From Saprospiraceae bacterium (GTDB taxonomy: Bacteria > Bacteroidota > Bacteroidia > Chitinophagales > Saprospiraceae), in assembly GCA_016719855.1 (NCBI GenBank), contig JADJYH010000025.1, positions 1 through 64,000 on the forward strand: a stretch of 64,000 nt of DNA, given 5' to 3'. The position numbers and the translations under genes are program-made. Below the pieces are notes generated by a model that was not told the origin of the DNA, did no database searches, and saw only the letters and a program-made list of their open reading frames with translations. Below, piece by piece: positions 1 to 8,191 of the stretch (positions are counted from its first letter, which is position 1; each line of letters opens with the position of its first letter).

Positions 1-47
1 TTTTTGGCAAGGTAACAATTGAGGGGAACATGGGTTTTGAAACTTTT

Positions 48-113
48 CTACTTCCAATCCACCATCTCCACTGTTGGAACCAACTCCGCCAACTGATAAT
101 CCCCCACCCACCG
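48..113 (-). pseudogene. C-terminal remnant resembling the beta-propeller lipoprotein tail
   Basis: Read on the minus strand, this short open stretch ends in VEMVDWK followed by a stop. That nearly matches the AEMVDWK ending of the beta-propeller lipoprotein at 1039-2527. Upstream of about position 113 the frame hits a stop and no further similarity is visible. It may be the tail of a duplicated gene or the end of a gene broken by an indel. The match is short, so confidence is low. Confidence 0.3.
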
Positions 114-181
114 TCATCAAACTGCGAATCATTGCTTTGAAACAATACACATTTTTTTGTTGGAAGCAATCAAGAAAAAAC

Positions 182-273
182 AGGTGCAGCGCACCGGGAA
201 ATTTGTAGCCAATAAGTAGTACAAGTGCTTGGGAGGTGCAGCGCACCGGAAGATTTCGGTGCGCTGCACCTCC
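182..273. repeat. Perfect 17-bp inverted repeat plus a nearby half copy
   Basis: GGAGGTGCAGCGCACCG (232-248) is followed by an 8-nt loop and its exact reverse complement (257-273). The first 15 bases of a left arm also occur alone at 182-196. The element lies in the gene-free stretch 1-409. It could be a dispersed palindromic repeat; no T-run follows to make a classical terminator. Apart from this and the remnant at 48-113, I see nothing else in 1-409. Confidence 0.75.
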
Positions 274-409
274 AGCTTTTCTGGTTCGTTGTGCTACAAA
301 TATTCTTGGGGCGCTGCCCCTGTCAAAGACCACTTTTTTCCAAAAAGAAAATGTGTATGGTTTCAAAAGTCATCGAACTGACTTGACACCTGTGCGGGAA
401 TTCAACTTT

Positions 410-910
410 CTAACCGCTTTTCACATGCCAACAACATGCTAAAATATTGAGTTCAATTCGTACAATTGAACCCCAAACAGCAGGGATATTAGACCATTCT
501 TGGAGTATCAATTCTTTTGCCCGTTCTATTTTGTGAGTGATAATATAACGTTCGAGGGTGACGCCCGTTGCTTTTGAAAACTGGTTGGCCAAATAGCTGT
601 AACTGAGGTGGAGCCGCTTACTGATATAGGCAGAAATTTTTTCCTTTGGCACCTCCTCCTCGTAATGTACCATCTCAACAATGAGGCTTTTTATTTTTGA
701 AATCAAAATGTCTTTTTTGTCATCCAACAACTCAAGTCCTGTTATTGACAAATCCATTTTTAATTGCTCACGCTGTTCAGTAGTAATATTCTCTTGAACC
801 TCTACCTCTCCTAATTCCACTATTCCGTAATGCAACCCGGCATTATCCAATGCTGCCTTCACGGCCATTTTGCAGCGTAGTGAGACCATATTTTTAATAT
901 GGAGGGTCAA
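410..910 (-). pseudogene. Truncated AraC-family DNA-binding protein
   Basis: The 166-residue product resembles the short AraC-type regulators of Bacteroidota. Residues 1-60 match the small N-terminal region that precedes the DNA-binding domain, and residues about 65-135 match the first helix-turn-helix (SYSYLANQFSKATGVTLERY, then the IERAKELI connector). The second helix-turn-helix should follow AKELIL, but the sequence changes abruptly to WSNIPAVWGSIVRIEL and ends. No other frame restores the expected SSVAHLSNQFK-like motif. The gene therefore seems to have lost its second DNA-binding helix pair and is probably non-functional. The family assignment is fairly secure; the cause of the truncation is unknown. 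Confidence 0.55.
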
Positions 911-1038
911 CTTCTTGATTGGTTTTGAAGAAACTCGGTTATCGTAGCCTTAAATTTTTTACAAAAGTGAAGCTCAAATGAAATTGCATTCAATGACTGG
1001 CGTCACTGCGTTGATTACTGAGAAATGTCAATGCACCC

Positions 1039-2527
1039 TCATTTCCAATCCACCATCTCCGCCCCTCCAAACATCAGCAACCTGCCAGCCCCTGCGGCGT
1101 TCATCAGCGTAATGTTCTTTGGGGAATTGGGTGGATTGCTCGTCTCCACAAAAATGACCAAAGCACCGTTCGGCGAGAACTTTGGGTCGAGGTCGTTGTA
1201 GCCCAATGGCTTGTTGACCGAGAGGTCGGTCTCCGTGCCGGAGGCGATGTTTTTCAGGATGATATGCGAGTTGAGTTGGCGGCCATCAGGCGTTTCGAGT
1301 GCATCGAGGTCGTGGGTGAAGAGAATGGCGCTGCCGTCAATGGAAAAAGAAGGGCCGCCAATATTTCCAGGGAGGTCGGGGACTAGCACTTGCTCCAGCG
1401 AGCCGCTGCTGTTGTAGAGCAAAATCCTCCCGATATATGGCTGGCTGCCCACGGTACGGGCAGCAATCTTGTTGGTCACGGGCGCCCAGTCCACTTCCAC
1501 GAACTCTTCGCCGACGGGCAGTTCGGCAAACAGTTCAAATCCGCTGCCATCTGAGTTGATTTTGTACAGCCGGTTTTCGTTCATGTACAGCAGCTTCGTG
1601 CCATCCGGCGACCAGCAGAAATCAATTTGGAACATATCATTTCCCGACACCGGCACAGGTGCAGGCACGAGCGTCGGGTCGCTGCCGTCCCGGTTCATCA
1701 GGTAGATTTGGGTGTTGATGAAATTGTTGTTGAGGAACGCAATCTTGTTGCCCACCGGGCTGATGCGGGGCGGAAGTTGCTGCCCGGCAGTTCCGTCAAC
1801 TGGTACTGGGGGATGGCCGAATTGCCGTTTTGCGCAGCAAAAATATCGTACTTCCCGTTGGCTATTTTTGCAAAAACGAAGGGGTGGTCTGGGAACGGCT
1901 TCGTTGCAAAACTCCAAACCTCGCTGTACACCGGGTCGGCCTCGCCGTCGCTGACGACCACTTGCCAGAAGCAGGTCGTGCCGTATTTCAGGTTGTTCAA
2001 AACCAAGAAGGTATCCGTGATTCCGGAGGCCATCAACAAGCCCGGCCCGGTCGCCGAGTGGAAGGTGTAAACATCGTAGGTCAGCGCATCGGCGTCCACG
2101 TCGGTGGCCGTCCAATGGAGTGTAAAACTGATGTCAAGGTCGGACGCTCCGTTGGCTGGCGCAATGTTTTCGGGCGAGGTGGGCGGCGTGTTGTCCTCCA
2201 GTTTTTCCGTCATGTTAATGATGACGACGCTTTCCCTGTTTTCCAAAACCGTTACTGTTTCCACCGACGATACGAAGCCCGAAAATTCCGCCCGAACGGT
2301 GTAAGTCCCTGCTTCAATTTCGTTGAAAGTAAACCGGCCCTGCCCATCTGCCACCACCTGACTAGTTGGCGGCGTAGTGGAAATGATGGCGTCGGCAATG
2401 GGAGTGTTTGTGCCATCGAGCAGCACTTGGCCAGTCAGCGTGCCGAATACCTGCGGCGTGATGGTGTCCTCTGTGCAAGCTGCGAGGATGATAGCCAGCA
2501 GCGCAGGAAAGCGACCATCGAAGACAT
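1039..2527 (-). CDS. Frame-broken lipoprotein with regulatory-like, Fn3-like and beta-propeller regions
   Basis: The gene is recovered by joining three frames. The start is placed at ATG 2527, giving MSSMVAFL; a missing base near 2498 then leads into LLAIILAAC, a lipoprotein signal. Next come a carboxypeptidase-regulatory-like beta-sandwich (GRFTFNEIEAGTYTVRAEF), an Fn3-like region with paired aromatic strands (FTLHWTATDVDADALTYDVY) and, after a second break near 1778, TolB/WD40-like propeller blades (FCWSPDGTKLLYMN, DPKFSPNGALVIFV). It is probably an outer-membrane-anchored surface or periplasmic protein. No catalytic motif is visible. Both breaks are single-base and conserved sequence resumes on each side, so sequencing error is a likely cause. 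Confidence 0.6.
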
Positions 2528-2644
2528 TTTATCATAAAATTAAGGTGTTTCATGTTGATTGTGATGCTGGTTAAAAAGGGTTGAAGTTGGCTGATAGCAG
2601 GCTAAATCAACCCTTATCAACCAAAATAAACGCTTATCAACCTT

Positions 2645-4086
2645 TCAAAATCCTGTGTCCTTCAGTTTCTCCGTTTCAAACTTGCGGGCGCCTTCCACCT
2701 TCCTTCCGAAGTAGAAATTCACGCCAATATTGCCCCGCCAGAAAAAATCGTTGTACCTGCCTTGCTCCACGAGGTCGAGGCGGTCGTTGAACAAGTAGTT
2801 GTAGTCGGCTGAAAAACGGATGCCCGTGGCGTCGTTCACCAGCACCTCGAAGCCGCCGCCCACATGCACTTTCGAGTAAATCGGCGAGCTGTAATCGAAG
2901 CGACTCGCCACGTTCTCCGTCAGGAGACCCAAGCCGCCCTCCAAGTATGGCGTGAACTGGTCGTAGGGAAAAAAGCGGTAACTCGCCGTGAAGTCAAAGT
3001 AGCTCACTTTTGAGGCATAGAACTTTTTGGTGGAAAGGGCGCTCAGGCCATAATTGAAGGCCAAGCCAAATGCAGGGGTCGGGTTCACTTGAACGCCCAA
3101 ATCAAGCCCAGTTTTTAACAGTGGATTAGGGTAGTCGCCCTGGTAGAGCAGGCTTGCCGTGCCAGCTTGCACGGTCATGATACCCCGGCGGTTGTCTATG
3201 CGTTTTCCAAAAATATCGGTTTTGGCAAGCAATTCCTTTTCCTTTTTGTATTCCTTCACGGGCGATTCGGCCATCTTGCGTGGCTCCAGCGGCAGCCAAA
3301 GTTCGCTGTCAATGCCCTCGATGATGAGGCTCATCACGGCTTTTTCGATGGCTTCCGTGACGGCAATTTCGGAGGGTTCGTTGTAAGTGAAACCCGTCTC
3401 GATTTCCAGCAGCCGCTTGTATTTCACGAACTGGAACATGCCGCCGTCCAACTGCTGCGAGAGGATGGTCTTGGAAGTGTAAACCGTCTTGAGGATTTTG
3501 CCGTTGCTGGCCGACACGGCCCTGAGATAAACCGTCACCCGGTCTTGGCGGTAAGAACTGCTGCCGCCTACGCCGAAGTAGCGCAGCCCCGCCCCGCCCG
3601 TGATGACGTTGGCGTCGTAGCTCACGATTCCGCCTTCGAGGATGACCCCGGCGTAGAGTAGTGGCGGCAGCAGGTTGTCCTGCCCCTCGCCGCTTTGGTT
3701 GTTGAACTGTGCCCGACTGCTTCGGATGATTTTGCGCTCATTGAGCAAGTTGCCCACGTTCTCCCGCTCGATGGGCACAAACCAGCCGGAGTCGTCGAGC
3801 GACTTAATCAAAATATTGGTAGCACCTGGGTCACGGCGGTGCTCCAACTCGTGCCGCCCTCGGTCGGTTTGTACTGGCCAGTTTGGTCTCGGAACTTGTA
3901 AACGGCCACCACTATTTTTTCCTTCGGTTCTGGTAGGCTCCGCAGGTCGAGTGTGCTTTGGGTCTCCTCGCCGAGCCGAGCCTTCGTCTGCTGGATGGGC
4001 TGGTAGAGATACGAGCCACAGCCTGTCAGCATCAGCGCCAATAGGCTGATAGTCAGGTATTTGAATACGGGTAATGGTTTGTCCAT
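2645..4086 (-). CDS. csgG: Curli secretion channel CsgG with C-terminal beta-barrel-like extension (frame break)
   Basis: CsgG forms the outer-membrane pore that exports curli subunits. The start at 4086 gives a lipoprotein signal (LALMLTGCGSY). The CsgG core follows: VAVYKFRDQTGQYKP, then after a one-base break near 3835 NILIKSLDDSGWFVPIERE, NLLNERKIIRSSR and ILEGGIVSYDANV. The CsgG region ends near residue 270. About 190 further residues look like outer-membrane beta strands (alternating aromatic/polar pattern, FTASYRFFPYDQFTPYLEGG, ending NIGVNFYFGRK). Enteric CsgG lacks such a tail. The gene is the last of the minus-strand curli set csgA-B-E-F-G. Identity of the core is well supported; the function of the tail is unknown. 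Confidence 0.85.
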
Positions 4087-4115
4087 CGGGTATCAGCTTT
4101 GATTAAAACACACAA

Positions 4116-4193
4116 ACCACAAGGTACACGTGCGCATTGCGAAGCGATTAACATTGCTGCTTGCTTCGCAAAATGCATGGCGTTCCTTGTGGT
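4116..4193. repeat. Imperfect long hairpin between csgF and csgG
   Basis: ACCACAAGG (4116-4124) pairs with CCTTGTGGT (4185-4193), and the inner segments around TTGCGAAGC and GCTTCGCAA also pair. This forms a long imperfect hairpin in the roughly 245-nt gap between csgF and csgG. A second weaker inverted pair (GATGACAC near 4273 and GATGTCACCTC near 4329-4339) lies just downstream of csgF. These could be dispersed repeats that attenuate transcription into csgG. Confidence 0.6.
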
Positions 4194-4332
4194 AAAAAAT
4201 TACCAACCAGAGGGGTAGGGGGACATAAATGTGCCGCCAGTTAGGGGTGCGGAGTTCAGCGGGCGCATTGAGATGACACCTTTTTCCTTAACCTGTTTTG
4301 CTATGAATTTTAAATTGTAGCTGGAAAAGATG

Positions 4333-4761
4333 TCACCTCAATGCTACTAAAAACGGAATCACAATCTGCGTGGACTCGCCCTGCACCTGGTCAAAAATGG
4401 TGATGGTCAGCCCTTCGAGGGTAGTGGCCACGTCCACTTGAAAATTACCGAGCGTGTACTGTCCGTCCTGCAAGCCGTTTTCACCAAACTGGCTGGAAAT
4501 CAACTCCCTTGAAATCTGACTGAGCAGGAGGTTGTTCAAATTGCTGGCGAAGGCGTCCACCGTGCTTTTTTTGGCGGTAAGGCTGCTCAGGTTTTCACCG
4601 GTCTGGTCTTGTGCCTGGGCCGAACTCAGCAGCCAATTGTAATTGAACGTATCGCCCCCGAAGGCCGGGTTCTTGGGCTTATACACCAAGTCCTGTGCGT
4701 TCATTTGCGAAGCGCAAAAAAAGCAGGCGATGACAAAAAACGATTTCAAAATAGTATTCAT
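4333..4761 (-). CDS. csgF: Curli assembly protein CsgF
   Basis: CsgF caps the CsgG pore and couples secretion to nucleation at the cell surface. The 142-residue product has a signal peptide (FFVIACFFCASQMNAQ), then the family signature YKPKNPAFGG followed by WLLSSAQAQ, matching the FRNPNFGG and LLNSAQAQ motifs of enteric CsgF. The middle contains the expected helical stretch (FASNLNNLLLSQISRELI) and the end has the beta-rich C-terminus (VDVATTLEGLTITIFD). Length agrees with the family. It lies between csgE and csgG on the same strand, supporting its assignment. Confidence 0.9.
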   Translation of the reverse strand: MNTILKSFFVIACFFCASQMNAQDLVYKPKNPAFGGDTFNYNWLLSSAQAQDQTGENLSSLTAKKSTVDAFASNLNNLLLSQISRELISSQFGENGLQDGQYTLGNFQVDVATTLEGLTITIFDQVQGESTQIVIPFLVALR

Positions 4762-4785
4762 GGCTCAAAGTTTTCAATTTTCCAT

Positions 4786-5547
4786 TCAATAAATCCCACT
4801 CCCCGAAATGTCCTCTGTACCAATTTCTTGGTAGCTCTGGTCGGGGTTCAGGATTTGATTGTACAATGATTCAACGAGTTGGAGGGCAAGGCTTTCCACG
4901 ATTTCTGTTCGGGGCTGGAGGTTGAGTTGCAACAGTTCCTGCCCATCCAGTTCCACCATGATGCGGGTGCCGATTCCGATGCCAGACGGCTGCTCCCGGA
5001 TGGTGATGGCGTAGTTCTTTTTGATGTCCTCTTCCACGGCAGTCCAGCCGTTGTAGAAAAGTTCGTAGAAATCATGGGCCAATTTGGAGCGGGTTTCGTC
5101 CAGCACCAACCCCTCAATTTCTGCACCGTCCAAGTTCAGATTATCAGCATCGTGCGGCCTCGCTTCGTTTGGCGACGCAGTGACTGGGTCTTCAGGTTTC
5201 GGACCAACGGACTGCGCCGATGCTACCAGCTCTTCATTTTTGAAAATGGAAAGCTGCAACTTTTCAAACTGGCCATCCTGGACGAGGAAATTGGCGTTGA
5301 GCAACAAATTGGGCTGATTAGGAAGCGCCAGGGTTTTGCCTTCCCGAACGAGCGTGTCATTGTCAATCAAAACAGCCTCGTAGCTGAGGTGGAGTGGGGA
5401 AGTGGTGTGGTTCTGGCACCAGCAGGAGAGGACGACCTTACCGTCAATTTGTTGCACGTCCACCCAGGCAGTGACCATGTCCGTGCGCTGACCAAAAGCT
5501 GTTGCCAAGAGCGGCAACAAACCTAGAAGTGCTATTATTTTATTCAA
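4786..5547 (-). CDS. csgE: Curli assembly protein CsgE with extra N-terminal domain
   Basis: CsgE is a periplasmic adaptor that gates the CsgG channel. The C-terminal half (about residues 140-240) carries the CsgE pattern: EIEGLVLDETRSKLAHDFYE, then FYNGW, ITIREQPSGIGIGTRIMVEL. The protein is 253 residues, about twice the enteric length. After a signal peptide (LLPLLATAFGQ), residues 20-120 form a separate beta-rich region (TAWVDVQQIDGKVVLSCWCQ, LHLSYEAVLIDNDTL) that looks like the CsgC/CsgH chaperone fold, followed by a low-complexity linker. That N-terminal assignment is inference from pattern; a chaperone-adaptor fusion would be unusual. Neighbours csgB and csgF support a curli role. Confidence 0.85.
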   Translation of the reverse strand: MNKIIALLGLLPLLATAFGQRTDMVTAWVDVQQIDGKVVLSCWCQNHTTSPLHLSYEAVLIDNDTLVREGKTLALPNQPNLLLNANFLVQDGQFEKLQLSIFKNEELVASAQSVGPKPEDPVTASPNEARPHDADNLNLDGAEIEGLVLDETRSKLAHDFYELFYNGWTAVEEDIKKNYAITIREQPSGIGIGTRIMVELDGQELLQLNLQPRTEIVESLALQLVESLYNQILNPDQSYQEIGTEDISGSGIY

Positions 5548-5582
5548 ATTCCCTGTGTTTACCGGGGGGTAAGTTTGGGGGG

Positions 5583-5677
5583 ATTGAGTTATTGAGTTAT
5601 TGGGTTATTGAGTTATTGGGTTATTGGGTTACTGTCCATTCCTTCAATAACTTAATAACCCAGTAACTCAATAACTC
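5583..5677. repeat. Inverted octamer arrays between csgB and csgE
   Basis: Six tandem TTGAGTTA-type octamers (about 5583-5634) face about four TCAATAAC-type octamers (5644-5677), which are their reverse complements. Together they can fold into a stem of roughly 30 bp. The array fills the gap between the csgB stop and the csgE start, so it could stabilise or attenuate the csgBA-side transcript. Confidence 0.8.
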
Positions 5678-5686
5678 TCTACCCAA

Positions 5687-6247
5687 TCACTGTCCAGTTT
5701 GCCGGATGATGACTTTCATGCCATCGCCGGTTTGGCGGATGGTGAAATTTTGGCCCTGAACATTTTCAAGTATCTGGATGATTTCGTTGGAATTGCCCAC
5801 TTGTACCAATTCCGAACTTATCTGGTTGCTGTTGATGAACTGCTGGATGATGCGGTTGTCAAAGCCGTCCTGGATGTTCACCAGTTCATTTCCAGTACCG
5901 CTGCCAACCAGTTCGTAGTAATTCTTGGTGCCTTTTTGAATCAGTGCCAGCTTGTTTCCCGACTCGGTTTGTTGGATGATGGCCACGTTCCAATCGCCGG
6001 ATTGTAGCACACGGGCAAGGTTTCCCTCCAGACCTGCCTGTTGCTGAAAAAGCTGCAAGTCGTTGTTCGAGCCAATTTGTTGAATGTAAGCATCACTTCC
6101 AGCTCCGGTAGTGCTCAAGTTGAGCAGTTCTGTTGGCAGCAACAGCAAATCCGCCTCGTTCAGCACTTGAGCCGAAAGATGACTGCCGGATAGCAAAACT
6201 ATCCCAACAATTGCGGAGCACTTTATGCCCAACAGGTTTTTTATCAT
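5687..6247 (-). CDS. csgB: CsgB-like minor curlin / nucleator
   Basis: This 186-residue secreted protein has a signal peptide (VGIVLLSGSHLSAQ) followed by degenerate curlin repeats of about 20-22 residues with Q and N ladders: AYIQQIGSNNDLQLFQQQ, NVAIIQQTESGNKLALIQKG, SELVQVGNSNEIIQILENV, NFTIRQTGDGMKVIIRQTG. The repeats are less regular than in the neighbouring csgA product, as expected for a nucleator. It sits directly downstream of csgA on the same strand. The product is a curlin with high likelihood; the CsgB rather than CsgA role rests on repeat irregularity and gene order. Confidence 0.75.
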   Translation of the reverse strand: MIKNLLGIKCSAIVGIVLLSGSHLSAQVLNEADLLLLPTELLNLSTTGAGSDAYIQQIGSNNDLQLFQQQAGLEGNLARVLQSGDWNVAIIQQTESGNKLALIQKGTKNYYELVGSGTGNELVNIQDGFDNRIIQQFINSNQISSELVQVGNSNEIIQILENVQGQNFTIRQTGDGMKVIIRQTGQ

Positions 6248-6367
6248 GAGGGAAAATTCAATGAAACGAGATGGGGGTTCCCTCGCCGGCTAAAAGCGTC
6301 TGAAAGCATTCCGCCCAAAATCCTGTCAGGACAAAAATACTCAACAGGAAGTCTAAAAGTTTAAACA

Positions 6368-6403
6368 GTTCGAAGGGAAAAACATTATTTCCCCACTTCG
6401 AAC
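6368..6403 (-). terminator. Hairpin downstream of csgA
   Basis: GTTCGAAG (6368-6375) pairs with CTTCGAAC (6396-6403); inner GGG/CCC bases extend the stem. On the minus strand the stem is followed by a T-rich stretch (TGTTTAAACTTTTAG). It lies between the restored csgA stop (6554) and the csgB start, so it may reduce readthrough and set a high csgA to csgB ratio. Confidence 0.5.
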
Positions 6404-6553
6404 CTAATAGAGTCTTAACCAGAAAGCTGATTTATTAAATCCCTAATTCTTTTGGCGTGTTGGCATTTTGGCCAGTTTGCACATTGGGCTTGGGCCGGAA
6501 TAATTTGTCCATTTCACCCCAAGATGCTAATTCAAATTCCCAAGAGCCTAATT

Positions 6554-7394
6554 TTAGTTGTTTGACTGTGTAACAGTAGCCGTGTTGGCGTTGCCAATCT
6601 GTTTTAATGTTTGTGTGCTCCGCACCCGCCTGCGCATTGATGGTCTTGTTGGAATTGCCTTCCTGGCGGATAGAGCTGGCGTTCAAATCACCTTGCTGTA
6701 TCAGGAGGATGGAGTTCTGGTCGCCGATTTGGATAAGGCGAGGGTCGTTTGCTGCGCCATCGAAGTTGTTGCTTCCATCTTGGAGCGTGTTGATTTGGTT
6801 GCCGCTTCCCTCAACCGTTGCGTTCAAGCTGTTTGATACGCCGTTTTGCGTTACGATGTTGAGGTTGGCGTCGCCAATGATGTTCAATTTTGCAAACTGG
6901 TTCTCGCCATTTTGCGCTTGTGCGGTGTTGTTGCCACTGCCTTCGATGTCCACTTGAGATTCCTGATTGCCAACCCCCAACTGCTGCTGGATGGATTGGT
7001 TGTTGTTGCCAAGGTGGAAAATCAGCGCCTTGCTGTCGTCAGACTGAAGGCTTTGGTTTGCAACGTTGTCGTTTCCTTCTTGCGAAATGGTGGCGATGTT
7101 GTTGTTGGCCTGAATAGCGGAAACGCCCTGGTTGGCAGCACCGACTTGTTGGATGAAAATCAAGTTTGTGCTTCCAGAAACTTGGTTTTCAGCGGTATTG
7201 GAACTACCGTTTTGGCCAAGGGTCAGAACGTTTGCACTACCATTGTGGATGACGAGCGTTTTGTTCTGAGTACCGACTTGAGTGATGTTCGATGTGTTGT
7301 TGTTGCCAACTTGCTCAAGGTTGTTTGAGTTGGTTTGAGCGACCATAGCACCAGCAAAAACAAACGATGAGCAGAGGAGAATTACCTTTTTCAT
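6554..7394 (-). CDS. csgA: CsgA-like major curlin subunit (one-base frame break near the 3' end)
   Basis: The product is a secreted amyloid subunit. A signal peptide (LLCSSFVFAGAMVAQ) is followed by about eleven curlin repeats with the N-Q-G-N pattern: NNLEQVGNNNTSNITQVG, IFIQQVGAANQ, ATISQEGNDN, LIQIGDQNSILLIQQG, SIRQEGNSNK. As given, the frame runs past the natural end at an A4 run (T4 at 6602-6605 on the plus strand) and adds an unrelated tail to 6435. Removing one base restores KQIGNANTATVTQSNN and a stop at 6554, a perfect final repeat. The corrected length is about 280 residues. It is first in the curli set and has a promoter-like pair upstream. Confidence 0.85.
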
Positions 7395-7637
7395 AGGGAG
7401 TTCAGTTTAAGTAATTAAATGTGATGTTGAAACACAACAATTCCATCTGGAATCGCAGGAATCAGGATTATAGAAAATTTATGTATTACCTTGATAGTGT
7501 GGTGGAGTGACCAGTAGCATAATTTTCTGAGACGTTACTCATTGAATGAATTCAACGTAGCTTTTGGTACTGGTAGCTGCGAGTGAGTTGAGAAATAAGA
7601 ATGGGTATTAACGCTTGTATTTAGATTTGCAGCACGG

Positions 7638-7669
7638 CAAAGGTAACGATACAGTTGCCCGCCCACCAA
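7638..7669 (-). promoter_or_regulatory. Bacteroidota-type promoter for the curli genes
   Basis: On the minus strand TACCTTTG (7645-7638) matches the -7 consensus TAnnTTTG, with TTG (7669-7667) 21 nt upstream as the -33 element. This would start transcription near 7630, leaving a leader of about 235 nt before csgA. The gap 7395-7730 otherwise shows no gene. Confidence 0.5.
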
Positions 7670-7730
7670 TACGGGAAACCCGTATTTTTAGCTAGGTATT
7701 TTTACGCACAATTGCTTGAATATCAACGTT

Positions 7731-8096
7731 ATGGTCAAGAAACTAGCGAATTCCGATGGTTTCAGAGCTGGAGATAATACCTGGCTCCGGGAAATACTCC
7801 ATCCTGCAAATGACAATGTTAATACCGGTTTTAGCTTGGCTCACGCCTACCTAGAAGCAGGGGAAAGCTCCCTTCCGCACAAGTTGGTGACTAGCTCAGA
7901 AACCTATTTTATCCTTGAAGGCTCAGGAACAATCGTGATTGAAGGCCAGAAACACCGAATAGGAAAAGGAGACACCGTTTTTGTGCCAGCGAATGCCACA
8001 CAGTCCGTTCAAAATACAGGCAGTGACAGGTTGATATTCCTTTGCATTGTTAGCCCACCATGGGCGGCTACCGATGAAGAGATTGATGGGCAATAG
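7731..8096 (+). CDS. Small single-domain cupin protein
   Basis: This 121-residue protein is a single cupin barrel. Motif 1 is seen as PHKLVTSSETYFILEGSGT and motif 2 as GDTVFVPANATQSVQN. In the first motif the usual metal-binding pattern HxHx(3-4)E is reduced to one His and one Glu (PHKLVTSSETY), and the second has Q in place of the usual His, so metal binding may be weak or altered. The start at ATG 7731 is preferred over the in-frame TTG at 7716. The end SPPWAATDEE is common in small cupins. The gene stands alone between the curli locus and a glycosyltransferase; the substrate cannot be read from sequence. Confidence 0.75.
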   Translation: MVKKLANSDGFRAGDNTWLREILHPANDNVNTGFSLAHAYLEAGESSLPHKLVTSSETYFILEGSGTIVIEGQKHRIGKGDTVFVPANATQSVQNTGSDRLIFLCIVSPPWAATDEEIDGQ

Positions 8097-8191
8097 AATT
8101 CGACACTGATAATTTTCGTTGTAAATTATTGAATTTCAGTCCTTTGTGATAACGTGTACAATCCGTTCAGCTACGTAACTTTGCACCCGAA

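Noticed and set aside
1830..2537. Long plus-strand open frames opposite the beta-propeller gene and in similar places
   Set aside because: They are antisense shadows with Arg/Val-rich composition and no domain pattern.
6435..6553. A unique C-terminal tail on the major curlin
   Set aside because: The tail arises from an extra A in an A4 run; the corrected frame ends in a perfect curlin repeat and a stop at 6554.
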